DNA from: JAUVXJ01 sp034411995
GTDB taxonomy: Bacteria > Chloroflexota > Anaerolineae > UBA7937 > B3-Chlor
NCBI GenBank assembly: GCA_034411995.1
Contig: DAOUME010000022.1
Location: forward strand, 81,494-145,493
Length of the DNA stretch: 64,000 nucleotides
Direction of reading: 5' to 3'
Below the pieces are notes generated by a model. That model was given only the letters and a program-made list of their open reading frames with translations, searched no databases and was not told the DNA's origin. Below, piece after piece: positions 49,973 through 58,398 of this stretch. Within the stretch, counting starts at the first letter, position 1. Every line of letters begins with the position of its first letter. A program made the translations under genes and the position numbers.

Positions 49973-50905
49973 ATGGAACTTCGACGTGTTCTCGACGACA
50001 TCAGCGATGAGGGCAGATCGCTATCACCCTCCAGGCTGTATATGCTTTCTGATCTCCGCCGCGAAGAGTGGATGCTGTTTGCCGAGCTGTGGCCCACCAT
50101 CGGTGCCGCCCGGAGACGATATCTCATCGGCACACTGGTCGAGATCGCCGAGGCCAACTTCACGGTGGACTTCAACAGTATCTTCCGTCTGGGGCTCGCC
50201 GACGAGGACGCGCAGGTCCGCGCCCACGCCATTGACGGCCTGTGGGAAGACCGGAGCCCTGATCTGGCGCACGTCCTGCTTGACTTTCTCTCTTCCGATC
50301 CTTCAATCGCCGTGCGCGCTGCGGCGGCGGTCGGTCTGGGCCGCTTCGTACTCATGGCTGAACTGGGCGAACTGGAGGAAGAGCTGGGGCACAAGATCGT
50401 ACAGGGGCTCCGCAACGTGATCGAAGACCCCGACGAGGCCATGGAGCCGCGAAGGCGTGCCGTAGAAGCCATCAGCTACTCCGGGCAAGTGGATGTGTCG
50501 GCCCTGATCGAAGAGGCGTACGGGCACCCTGCGGAGAAGATGAGGGTCAGCGCCATCTTCTCCATGGGCCGGAGCGCGGACCCAGCCTGGGGCCCGACCG
50601 TCATTTGTGAACTGAGCAGCCCCAATGCCGAGATGCGCTTCGAGGCCGCCAGATCTTGTGGAGAGCTGGAGCTGCGGGAAGCGGTACCCGTCTTGATAGG
50701 GATGATCGCCGACAGCGACAGAGAAGTGCAGCAGGCAGCCATCTTCGCCCTGGGAAAGATCGGCGGGCAGGAGGCTCGCCAGGCGCTGCGCGCCTGTTGC
50801 GAGAGTGAAGATGAGGTCATCGCCATGGCTGGCGGCGATGCCCTCAGTGAGCTGGAACTGACGGCCGGCATGTTTGAGGCCTTCCTTGACGACGAAGAAG
50901 TGTAG
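49973..50905 (+). CDS. HEAT-repeat protein
   Basis: A 310-residue alpha-solenoid. Repeats are visible as DEDAQVRAHAIDGLWEDRSPDLAHVLLDFL, DPSIAVRAAAAVGLGRFV, PRRRAVEAISYSGQ, AEKMRVSAIFSMGRSAD, NAEMRFEAARSCGELELREAVPVLIGMI and DREVQQAAIFALGKIGGQEARQAL: PBS-lyase/HEAT_2-type units. It serves as a binding scaffold; no catalytic motif. The frame is open upstream to 49721, but the consensus promoter at 49902-49930 places transcription start after that, making ATG 49973 the best start despite a weak SD. Confidence 0.8.
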   Translation: MELRRVLDDISDEGRSLSPSRLYMLSDLRREEWMLFAELWPTIGAARRRYLIGTLVEIAEANFTVDFNSIFRLGLADEDAQVRAHAIDGLWEDRSPDLAHVLLDFLSSDPSIAVRAAAAVGLGRFVLMAELGELEEELGHKIVQGLRNVIEDPDEAMEPRRRAVEAISYSGQVDVSALIEEAYGHPAEKMRVSAIFSMGRSADPAWGPTVICELSSPNAEMRFEAARSCGELELREAVPVLIGMIADSDREVQQAAIFALGKIGGQEARQALRACCESEDEVIAMAGGDALSELELTAGMFEAFLDDEEV

Positions 50906-50917
50906 CGCGGAACAAGG

Positions 50918-51823
50918 GTGATCCTCCTATCCGTACTCATCAGCATCATCCTCCCCGTGTTCGTGGTCATCGGTCTTGGGTTCGTTGCTGCCCGCACGCT
51001 GACCATAGACGCACAGACCCTATCCCGAGTGTCTCTCTACGTTCTGGGTCCGGCTCTCGTCTTCTCCAAGCTGGTGCAGACCACAGTCACCGGCACCGAC
51101 CTGATGCAGATCGTCGTCTTCACCGTGGTGGGGACGCTCACCGTTCTGGGCCTCGCCTGGGTGGTGGCCAGATTGCTGCACCTCGATCGCTCGAAGGAAA
51201 GCGGCTTCCTGCTCAGTTGCTCCTTCGTGAATTCCGGGAACTACGGCTTGCCCCTGGTCCTCTTCGCCTTTGGCCAACCAGGACTGGAGCGCGCACTGAT
51301 CTACTTCGTCACCAGCGCATTCCTGGGCAACACCCTGGCGGTGTTCGTCGCCTCGCAGGGTAGGGCCAGAGCCAGAGAGTCGCTGGCCAACATCTTCAGA
51401 ATACCCATGATCTACGCCATCGTGGCTGCCTTCCTGGTCAGGATCACGAACAGCACTGTGCCCGGCCCTCTCTTGCAGCCACTGGAGATGGTAGGAGATG
51501 CCGCCATACCGATCATGCTCCTGCTCCTGGGCGTGCAACTGGCGAGGAATTCGTTTGGCCAGCAGGTCCCTCTGATCTGCACTGCGACCATGGTCAGACT
51601 CGTGGGCGGAGCGCTCGTAGGCATCATCCTCGCGGTTGTTTTGGGCCTGACGGGGGTGTCCAGGCAGACGTGCATCGTGGAGCACAGTACCCCCACTGGT
51701 GTGATGACCAATATCCTGAGCATGGAGTTCGGCTCTGAGCCCGAGCTGACGGCAGGGGTGATCCTCGCCTCTACCCTGGCCAGTATCGCCACCATGACCC
51801 TGCTGGTGGCCTGGCTCAGCTAG
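50918..51823 (+). CDS. AEC-family membrane transporter (auxin efflux carrier-like)
   Basis: A 301-residue permease with about ten TM helices, e.g. LISIILPVFVVIGLGFVAA, IVVFTVVGTLTVLGLAWVVA, FLLSCSFVNSGNYGLPLVLFAFG. The NSGNYGLP stretch and the second-half AAIPIMLLLLGVQLAR plus TPTGVMTNILSMEF match AEC proteins, which export or exchange organic acids such as malate. Starts at GTG 12 bp after the HEAT gene. Confidence 0.87.
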   Translation: MILLSVLISIILPVFVVIGLGFVAARTLTIDAQTLSRVSLYVLGPALVFSKLVQTTVTGTDLMQIVVFTVVGTLTVLGLAWVVARLLHLDRSKESGFLLSCSFVNSGNYGLPLVLFAFGQPGLERALIYFVTSAFLGNTLAVFVASQGRARARESLANIFRIPMIYAIVAAFLVRITNSTVPGPLLQPLEMVGDAAIPIMLLLLGVQLARNSFGQQVPLICTATMVRLVGGALVGIILAVVLGLTGVSRQTCIVEHSTPTGVMTNILSMEFGSEPELTAGVILASTLASIATMTLLVAWLS

Positions 51824-51864
51824 CCGGCTGCCCTATCCCACGTGCGCCCCGAGGGGAGACACTC

Positions 51865-52407
51865 ATGCAGCACGGCCAGAGGGTCGTCTTCTTCGACGTC
51901 GAGACTCAGAGGACGTTCGATGAGGTGGGCGGTCGCCACAACCTCGGAATGCTGGGATTGGCTGCGGCGGTCACCTACGACTCGGCGAGCGGGCAGTACC
52001 ACAGCTACACGGAAGATCTGGCGTGCGAGCTGGTGGAGGAGTTGGCGGGTGCGGATCTGGTGGTAGGCTTCAACGTGGTGAGCTTCGACTACGAGGTTCT
52101 CCAGCCCTACACGGACTACCCGCTGCTGGCGCTGCCCACCGTGGATCTGCTTCGAGACATTTACCAGGAGCTGGGATTCCGCCTCCCGCTCCAGGCCCTG
52201 GCTGAGGCCACACTTGGTCTGGGCAAGTCCGCGGATGGCCTTCAGTCGGTCCGCTGGTTCCGCCAGGGGGAGATCGAAAAGGTGATCGAGTACTGCCGGA
52301 GAGACGTGGAGATCACCATGAAGCTGTACGAATACGGGCGCCAGCACGGGCACGTCGTTTATTGGGACCGCCAGGGCCGGATGCAGAAGGTGTTCGTCGA
52401 CTGGTAG
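51865..52407 (+). CDS. RNase H-like 3'-5' exonuclease (YprB/DnaQ superfamily)
   Basis: A 180-residue RNase_H_2-type domain. The three acidic exonuclease motifs are visible: VVFFDVETQRTFDEVGG, LVVGFNVVSFDYEVLQPY and IEYCRRDVEITMKLYEYG. It stands alone, without a helicase or polymerase domain, so it may trim DNA or RNA 3' ends. ATG at 51865 after GGGGAGACACTC. Confidence 0.8.
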   Translation: MQHGQRVVFFDVETQRTFDEVGGRHNLGMLGLAAAVTYDSASGQYHSYTEDLACELVEELAGADLVVGFNVVSFDYEVLQPYTDYPLLALPTVDLLRDIYQELGFRLPLQALAEATLGLGKSADGLQSVRWFRQGEIEKVIEYCRRDVEITMKLYEYGRQHGHVVYWDRQGRMQKVFVDW

Positions 52408-52523
52408 AGCCAACCTTGGCCCAGTCCCTCGGAAACGGGGGGCCAGCGGATCGCGAGCCTCCAGGCAGATCATCCACCCTCGGCCATGGCAGACCACCAA
52501 TCGCCAGGAGACGGGGACTCTGG

Positions 52524-52529
52524 TATAAT
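52524..52529 (+). promoter_or_regulatory. -10 element for the radical SAM gene
   Basis: A perfect TATAAT 21 bases before the ATG, with a weak -35 TCGCCA (52501-52506, 17-bp spacer). It begins the transcript for the 52.5-58.3 kb gene run. Confidence 0.58.
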
Positions 52530-52550
52530 AGCTCCCACGAGGACGGATGG

Positions 52551-53495
52551 ATGCCCGAGTTCGAAGCAGCCTACGTGAAACTGGCGCGCGCAGGTGGCCT
52601 GTCGCGACGAGTAGAACAGGCCCGCAGCCACCTGGAGGAATGCCAACTCTGTGGCCGCAAGTGTGGTGTCAACCGCCTGGCGACGACAGAAGGGGCGGTC
52701 TGTCGCACTGGCGACCGGGCGGTGGTCTCTTCTTACAACGCACATTTCGGCGAAGAAGACCCTCTCGTCGGCCAGCACGGATCGGGTACCATCTTCTTCA
52801 CCAACTGCAACCTGAAGTGCCAGTTCTGCCAAAACTACGAGATCAGCCAGTTGGGCGAAGGAAGAGAGATCACTGCTGAAGAGCTGGCGGACATGATGTT
52901 GCACCTCCAGGGGCGCGGCTGTCACAACATCAACTTCGTAAGCCCCACTCACGTCATCCCGCAGATCCTGGAGGCGTTGTCCGTCGCTGCGGATGGAGGG
53001 CTGCGAGTGCCGCTGGTCCACAACACCGGCGGATACGACAGCCTGGAGGCCCTGCGCCTCTTGGACGGCGTCGTCGATATCTACATGCCCGACATGAAGT
53101 ATGCGAGTGCAGAAGCCGGCCTCAAGTACTCCAAGGTGAAGGATTATCCCCGGGTCAACCAGGCAGGGGTCAGGGAGATGCACAGGCAGGTCGGAGACCT
53201 GGCTGTGGACGATGGAGGCATCGCCCAGCGAGGCCTTCTGGTCCGCCACCTGGTGCTTCCGCAGGGCCTGGCGGGAACCGCCCGGATCGTCAAGTTCCTG
53301 GCGGAGGAGATCTCGCCAGAGACCTATCTCAACGTCATGGCTCAGTACCGGCCTGCGTATAGAGCCCATCAGTACGAAGAGCTCAACCGCTTGCCCAGCG
53401 CGGAGGAGCTGGAGGAAGCCGTGAATCTCGCCCTCACCGCCGGCTTGACCAGGCTGGATGAGAGGAGATCACGTCTGGTCTGGCTGCTCAGGTAG
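52551..53495 (+). CDS. Radical SAM protein (PflA-like, COG1313)
   Basis: A 314-residue radical SAM enzyme. The SAM cluster motif CNLKCQFCQNY is at about residue 86. An upstream cysteine set (CQLCGRKCGVNR ... AVCRTGD) could hold an auxiliary cluster. NFVSPTHVIPQILEAL and LVHNTGGYDSLEALRLLDGVVDIYMPDMKY are typical of the putative PFL-activase-like COG1313 group. Target unknown: no glycyl-radical enzyme is in the window. ATG at 52551 lies 21 bp after the -10 box. Confidence 0.88.
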   Translation: MPEFEAAYVKLARAGGLSRRVEQARSHLEECQLCGRKCGVNRLATTEGAVCRTGDRAVVSSYNAHFGEEDPLVGQHGSGTIFFTNCNLKCQFCQNYEISQLGEGREITAEELADMMLHLQGRGCHNINFVSPTHVIPQILEALSVAADGGLRVPLVHNTGGYDSLEALRLLDGVVDIYMPDMKYASAEAGLKYSKVKDYPRVNQAGVREMHRQVGDLAVDDGGIAQRGLLVRHLVLPQGLAGTARIVKFLAEEISPETYLNVMAQYRPAYRAHQYEELNRLPSAEELEEAVNLALTAGLTRLDERRSRLVWLLR

Positions 53496-53504
53496 GAGAG
53501 AGAG

Positions 53505-53789
53505 ATGTCCAGGCCGATGCGGTTGTCGGCTATCGTTCACGGTATGGTGCAGGGGGTCTTCTTCCGCGATTTCACTCGACGGCAGGCCCTGACTCTCGGC
53601 ATCACCGGCTACGTGCGCAACCTTCGCGACGGGACCGTGGAAACTGTCGCCGAGGGTCCGCAGCAGCGCCTGGAGAGATTCCTGGAGCAGCTAAGGGTAG
53701 GGCCACCGTCAGCACGAGTGGACAGGGTAGACTTCAAGTGGGAAGTTCACAGCGGCGAATTCGACCGCTTCGAGGTGCGCTATAGATGA
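53505..53789 (+). CDS. acyP: Acylphosphatase
   Basis: A 94-residue acylphosphatase, hydrolysing carboxyl-phosphate bonds. The phosphate-binding signature VHGMVQGVFFRDFTRRQA (with Arg) and the catalytic Asn in GYVRNLRDGTVETVAEG are in place. It lies 9 bp after the radical SAM gene, and its stop overlaps the next ATG by 4 bp. Confidence 0.93.
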   Translation: MSRPMRLSAIVHGMVQGVFFRDFTRRQALTLGITGYVRNLRDGTVETVAEGPQQRLERFLEQLRVGPPSARVDRVDFKWEVHSGEFDRFEVRYR

Positions 53790-54985
53790 GTAGAGACCCC
53801 AGGAGGATGGCCTGGCTGGTTCTGCTCGCGGCCTTCGCCATCCACTGCCTGCTGGCGGTGAGCGTTCCCCTCACCATCCGCTGGTACTTGCTCAACGCCA
53901 CCGTCGGCCACGAAGCCACGGTCGAGCCGATCATGGGCACGGTGCTGGTCTGGGAGCCAGGGGCGAGCTCTCCTCTCGGCGTGACCAGCAGCGTCGCCGT
54001 ACCCGAGGGCAGCAGAATCCGCACCGATTCCTCGTCCAGGGCCTTTATCACCTTCTTCGACAACAGCACAGCCACCGTGTCCTTCGATACCGATACTCGA
54101 CTGGTAACCATGCGTTCCCCGCGCTTCGGGTTCAGCAGCAAGCCTGACTCGTTGCATCTGGACATCACCCTCGGTCAGGTGAATATCGGGGTCGCCCTGC
54201 CCGTCAACCGGCCCGTGGATTTCCAGGCCACGTCGCCCCACATGACCGCCCTCCTCGATGAGGGAAGCTATTCACTGAAAGTGACCGACGACAGCAGCCG
54301 CACTATCGTCCATCTGGGCACCGCTCACGTCACAGCTCAGGGTAAGACCGTGGCTCTCACCCAGCGCGAGCGAACGACGGTCAGAGACGGGCAGCCACCT
54401 GCTGAACCCGTGGCCGCCCCCCAGAATCTCCTGGTGAACGGTAGTTTCGAGGAAGAGCTTGCCGTCGGGTGGCAGGCGTACAACGAACAAGGCGGCGACG
54501 GTGGCGACGTCGATGGCGAGATCTCCGTGGTAGAGCTTCCCGACACTACCTCCCGGGCCCTCAGGTTCTTCCGCACAGGAAGTGGTGGAAACCACTGCGA
54601 GACGGTGATCAGACAGGAACTGAACGAAGAGATATCAGACTTGGCGACCTCCATCAGCCTCTACCTGCGGGTCAAACTCCTGAATCAGAGCCTGTCAGGC
54701 GGAGGGTACCTGAGCTCTGAGTACCCCCTGATGATCCGGCTGGAGTATGAGGACGTCTACGGAAGCGAGAGCCACTGGACCCACGGCTTCTACTATCAGA
54801 ACCAGGACAACAACCCCACGATGTATGGGCAGAGGATCGCCTACGGAACGTGGTTTGACTACGCCAGCGGCAACATCCTGGAGGGCATCTACCCGCGGCC
54901 AGCCCGGCTCAAGTCCTTGCTGATTTACGCGTCTGGCTGGGATTACGAGAGTATGATCACCGACATCAGCCTGGTTGTAGAGTAG
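53786..54985 (+). CDS. FecR-domain envelope protein with C-terminal CBM-like domain
   Basis: A 399-residue protein: N-terminal anchor MAWLVLLAAFAIHCLLAVSVPLTI, then a FecR-like domain (VEPIMGTVLVWEPG, VPEGSRIRTDSSSRAFITFFDNSTATVSFDTDTRLV, SPHMTALLDEGSYSLKV, LGTAHVTAQGKTVAL), then a beta-sandwich starting LLVNGSFEEELAVGWQAYN, which resembles carbohydrate-binding modules. No TonB or sigma-factor gene lies near, so a classical iron-signalling role is unlikely; surface glycan binding is inferred. Coupled to acyP by ATGA overlap. Confidence 0.75.
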   Translation: MSRDPRRMAWLVLLAAFAIHCLLAVSVPLTIRWYLLNATVGHEATVEPIMGTVLVWEPGASSPLGVTSSVAVPEGSRIRTDSSSRAFITFFDNSTATVSFDTDTRLVTMRSPRFGFSSKPDSLHLDITLGQVNIGVALPVNRPVDFQATSPHMTALLDEGSYSLKVTDDSSRTIVHLGTAHVTAQGKTVALTQRERTTVRDGQPPAEPVAAPQNLLVNGSFEEELAVGWQAYNEQGGDGGDVDGEISVVELPDTTSRALRFFRTGSGGNHCETVIRQELNEEISDLATSISLYLRVKLLNQSLSGGGYLSSEYPLMIRLEYEDVYGSESHWTHGFYYQNQDNNPTMYGQRIAYGTWFDYASGNILEGIYPRPARLKSLLIYASGWDYESMITDISLVVE

Positions 54986-54992
54986 AGAGCCC

Positions 54993-55874
54993 GTGGTCGA
55001 GACCATCACCGAAGAATGGATTGAAGAAAGGCGCGCCAGTAACTACCATCGTACACCGGAGCTCCGGATCGAGACCCCCGAGGCCGCCCGCGCCTTCGTG
55101 GACGAGGTGGGCTTCTGCCATTTCTGGCCGACCACGGGAACCGAACTGCCCAATCTCTTCCACGCCATCGCCGGTGACGTCCGCCCGGTGCCCATGCAGC
55201 ACGACGACCCCGACATCGAAAAATGCTGGCGCTGGAAGGATGATGCCCTCGGAACACGCCAGTGGTATTACGGCAAGCTCTTGTGCAAACGGGCCACGTT
55301 CGTCTCCCTGGAGATGCTTCCCCTGTTCTACGCCTGTAGCGAGAACCTGGGCGAGGTCGACGATTATCTGGACGAGTACCGTGCTGGCCACATGACGGCG
55401 GAGGCCAAGTGGATCTACGAGGCCCTGCTCGAGCACGGCCCCCTGGACACTATTCAGTTGAGACAGAGGGCGGGCCTGAGCAACAGCGGCGCAAAGTCGC
55501 GGTTCGATCGCGCCCTGGTGGAGCTACAGGTGGGTCTCAGAATCCTTCCTGTCGGCGTGGTCCCAGCCGGCCGCTGGCGGTATGCGTTTACCTACGAGAT
55601 CCTGCTCAGACGTTTCCCCGAACTCCCAGATTTGTCCAGCACCATCAAGCGGTCCGTGGCTCAGCGGGCCCTCGTCCTGCGCTACCTGGACTGCGTCGTC
55701 GCTGCGGATCGGGCTATGATCAGGCGCATCTTTCACGTCCTAAAGTGGACAGCGACGGAGCTGGAAAGATCCACCTCGGCCCTGCTCGAGAGTGGGGCCG
55801 TCAGAGAGACACAGGTCACCGGGTCCCCAACGGTGCAACTCGTATCCACCAGCGCCATAGAGCAAGCCGCCTAG
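54993..55874 (+). CDS. AlkZ-related winged-helix protein
   Basis: A 293-residue protein resembling AlkZ-related proteins (relatives of the HTH_42 DNA glycosylases). Recognisable parts are RAFVDEVGFCHFWPTTGTELPNLFHAI near the start, KWIYEALLEHGPLDTIQLRQRAGLSNSGAKSRFDRALVELQ, a winged helix, and the C-terminal VLRYLDCVVAADRAMIRRIFHVLKW. The AlkZ catalytic QxQ motif is not seen. A DNA- or nucleotide-binding role is inferred. GTG start, 8 bp after the FecR gene. Confidence 0.65.
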   Translation: MVETITEEWIEERRASNYHRTPELRIETPEAARAFVDEVGFCHFWPTTGTELPNLFHAIAGDVRPVPMQHDDPDIEKCWRWKDDALGTRQWYYGKLLCKRATFVSLEMLPLFYACSENLGEVDDYLDEYRAGHMTAEAKWIYEALLEHGPLDTIQLRQRAGLSNSGAKSRFDRALVELQVGLRILPVGVVPAGRWRYAFTYEILLRRFPELPDLSSTIKRSVAQRALVLRYLDCVVAADRAMIRRIFHVLKWTATELERSTSALLESGAVRETQVTGSPTVQLVSTSAIEQAA

Positions 55875-55894
55875 GCAAGAAGAAGGAGCAGATC

Positions 55895-56404
55895 ATGGAT
55901 TTTTCAGAAGTGGTCAAGAGGAGATACAGCGTCCGCTCCTACAAGAGGCGCCCCGTGGGAAAGAAGAAGCTACAGAAGGTGCTGCAGGCCATGCGCCTGG
56001 CGCCCACCGCCACCAACAACCAGGCTTTCCAGTTCATAGTCATCGACACCAAGGGGCGAGAGGAGGAACTCCGACGCATCTACAAGAGGGACTGGTTCAC
56101 CAACGCCCCTCTGGTGATCTGCGCCTGCGGTATCCCGGCCGAGAACTGGGTGCGCAAGGATGGCAAGAACTACAACGACGTGGACGTGGCCATCGCCATG
56201 GATCACCTGATCCTGGCTGCCACCAACGAGGGCCTGGGCACCTGCTGGATCGGGGCTTTCCACGCTCAAGCAGCGAGAGAGGTGTTGGGCCTGCCCGAGG
56301 GTGTGGAGCCCATCGCCTTCACGCCCCTCGGATACCCTGCGGACGAGCCACGACCCAAGAAGCGCAAAGCACTGTCGGAGCTGGTACGGTATGAACGGTG
56401 GTAA
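55895..56404 (+). CDS. Nitroreductase-family protein
   Basis: A 169-residue short nitroreductase. The FMN site is in VVKRRYSVRSYKRRPVG and APTATNNQAFQFIVI; VAIAMDHLILAATNEGLGTCWIGAF and FTPLGYPADEPRPKKRKALSELV complete the family pattern. ATG at 55895 after AAGGAGCAGATC; a longer frame upstream lacks a start site. It overlaps the amidinotransferase gene by 14 bp. Confidence 0.88.
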   Translation: MDFSEVVKRRYSVRSYKRRPVGKKKLQKVLQAMRLAPTATNNQAFQFIVIDTKGREEELRRIYKRDWFTNAPLVICACGIPAENWVRKDGKNYNDVDVAIAMDHLILAATNEGLGTCWIGAFHAQAAREVLGLPEGVEPIAFTPLGYPADEPRPKKRKALSELVRYERW

Positions 56405-57359
56405 GGGAGAGAGCGACCCGATTCGCGCCGCAGCGTACGGCGGAGAGGGATGGTCGCCGCGGACTGAGGGCCTGCGACAGGAGATCGGACGCACCTGGGG
56501 GCCCTGCGGCGTGGACTCGGAGTGGGCGCCCCTCAAGTCGGTGCTGCTACACCGGCCTGGAAGGGAGCTGGAAGGGCTGGCTGAGCCTAACGCCGTCCAG
56601 ATGCTGGCCCCGCTGGATGCCTCTCGCGTCGTAGAGCAGCACGATGCGCTGGCCCAGGCCTATAAAGACGCCGGGGTGACCGTCCACTACGTGGAGCCAG
56701 ACCTGACTCCCTCTCCCAACCAGATGTTCGTCGCTGACTTGATGTTCATGACCCCAGAAGGGGCCATCGTGGGGCGACCAGCCTCCACCGTGCGGGCTGG
56801 CGAGGAACGCTGGGTGGCGCGGCGGCTGAGCGTCCTGGGCATCCCTATCCTGCGCTCCGTGCGAGGCCAGGGCACCTTCGAGGGCGCCGATGCCGCCTGG
56901 ATCGGACCACGGACAGTCCTGCTGAGCACAGGTCTCAGGACTAACGCTGAGGGCGCGAATCAGGTGGGCAGCCTGCTGGAAGAGATGGGCGTCGAGGTCA
57001 TCCCCGTGGGGTTGCCTTACGGAGCCATGCACCTCATGGGGCAGGTGCGTCTGGCCGACCAGGACCTGGCCATCGCCTGGTCGGGGAGAGTGCCCTACGC
57101 CGCGGTGGAGGCGCTTCGAGAGCGGGGCTTCACCGTCCTTTTCTTGCCAGACCTGGAGGAGGCGGTGAAGGGTTTTGCCCTCAACTTCGTGACGCTGAGC
57201 CCCAGGCGGATTCTCTTGCCTGCCGGCAACGTGGTCACCGAGGCCTTCTATGCGCAGGCCGGCATCGCCTGCCACACGGTAGAGATAGACGAACTCCTCA
57301 AGGCAGCCGGAGGTATGGGCTGTCTCACCGGTATCCTGGAAAGGGAATCGATCGGCTGA
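56391..57359 (+). CDS. Amidinotransferase/dimethylargininase-superfamily hydrolase
   Basis: A 322-residue protein of the pentein fold (arginine deiminase, DDAH, amidinotransferase). Substrate-binding acids appear in SPNQMFVADLMFM and FEGADAAWIGPRTVLLSTGLRTN; the catalytic His lies in YGAMHLMGQVRLAD and the nucleophilic Cys in AAGGMGCLTG near the C-terminus. Its order and the Cys-His pair support an active enzyme on arginine or guanidino compounds; which one is unknown. ATG inside the end of the nitroreductase gene. A polysaccharide deacetylase gene follows. Confidence 0.82.
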   Translation: MNGGKGESDPIRAAAYGGEGWSPRTEGLRQEIGRTWGPCGVDSEWAPLKSVLLHRPGRELEGLAEPNAVQMLAPLDASRVVEQHDALAQAYKDAGVTVHYVEPDLTPSPNQMFVADLMFMTPEGAIVGRPASTVRAGEERWVARRLSVLGIPILRSVRGQGTFEGADAAWIGPRTVLLSTGLRTNAEGANQVGSLLEEMGVEVIPVGLPYGAMHLMGQVRLADQDLAIAWSGRVPYAAVEALRERGFTVLFLPDLEEAVKGFALNFVTLSPRRILLPAGNVVTEAFYAQAGIACHTVEIDELLKAAGGMGCLTGILERESIG

Positions 57360-57426
57360 ATCAGTCGCAGTGTGGATCCGGCTCACCCGGCGACAGCGAG
57401 CCAGACTGCACCGCAGGAGGAGATCC

Positions 57427-58272
57427 ATGACTAGGGAGAAGCCATACGCCGTATGCCTGACCTTCGACTTCGACGCCATGAGCGTGTGGCTGGGCGGCTA
57501 CGAGGTGGTCACACCGGCGATGCTTTCGCGAGGCGAATACGGGGCCAGGGTCGCCATACCCCGCATCCTGAGCCTGCTCAGAGAGTACGACACCCCGGCG
57601 ACGTTCTTCGTCCCCGGCCATACCGCCGAATCCTTCCCGCATACGGTGGAGGCCATCCTGGAGGCTGGTCACGAGGTGGCCCACCACAGTTACGCGCACG
57701 AAGATCCCAGCACGCAGGCCCCAGACGAGGAGCGTCGTGGCTTCGAGCGGGCTCTGGCCGTCCTCGAGCGCTTCCTGGGCCACCCGCCTTTCGGCTATCG
57801 CTCGCCCTCGTGGGACTACAGCGAGACGACCCTGTCTCTACTGCTGGAGCATGGCCTTCTCTACGACTCCAGTCTCTTCGCCGAGGACTTCCACCCCTAC
57901 CACCCTCGCCAGGGGGATCGCGTGGGCATACGGGATCCCCTGCGCATGGGGAAGGAGGTGGACATCTGGGAGTTCCCCGTGGACTTCACCCTGGACGACT
58001 GGCCGCACTTCACCTTCAACTTCGATCCCCTGAGGGTGGGCCTCTCGGCGCCCTCGAAGGTCCTGGAGATCTGGGCGGGTGACTTCGACTACCTGGTAGA
58101 GCACGAGGAGCGAGGCGTGTTTACCGTCACCATGCACCCCCAGGTCATCGCTCGGGGCCACCGGATGCTCATGCTGGAGAGCCTCATAGAGCACGTGCTG
58201 GACCACTCAGCGGCGCGCTTCGCCCGGATGGGGGACCTGGCACAGGATTTGGTCGCGGGGGTGGCTTACTGA
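57427..58272 (+). CDS. Polysaccharide deacetylase-family (PuuE/NodB-like) protein
   Basis: A 281-residue NodB-homology protein. AVCLTFDFDAMSVWLGG gives the metal-binding Asp pair; FVPGHTAESFPHTVEAILEAGHEVAHHSYAHEDP contains the His-X3-His ligands; YRSPSWDYSETTLSLLLEHGLLYDSSLFAEDFHPY and TMHPQVIARGHRML complete the motifs. The last group resembles PuuE allantoinase and other non-glycan members, so the substrate may be a small amide rather than a polymer. ATG with CAGGAGGAGATCC. Confidence 0.86.
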   Translation: MTREKPYAVCLTFDFDAMSVWLGGYEVVTPAMLSRGEYGARVAIPRILSLLREYDTPATFFVPGHTAESFPHTVEAILEAGHEVAHHSYAHEDPSTQAPDEERRGFERALAVLERFLGHPPFGYRSPSWDYSETTLSLLLEHGLLYDSSLFAEDFHPYHPRQGDRVGIRDPLRMGKEVDIWEFPVDFTLDDWPHFTFNFDPLRVGLSAPSKVLEIWAGDFDYLVEHEERGVFTVTMHPQVIARGHRMLMLESLIEHVLDHSAARFARMGDLAQDLVAGVAY

Positions 58273-58398
58273 CCCAGACCGCGGAGGTCCCAACGGCACC
58301 TCGACGCTCCCTGGAGCAGGGAGGCGCGACAGCGGTTCCGATGGGGGGTCGCATCTGCCGTGTTCAGGAGAGCCCCCAGGTGATTAGACGAGGCTGAG

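Noticed and set aside
53786..54985. TonB-dependent FecIR-type iron signalling
   Set aside because: The FecR-like domain is present, but there is no sigma factor or receptor gene nearby, and the C-terminus is a CBM-like domain.
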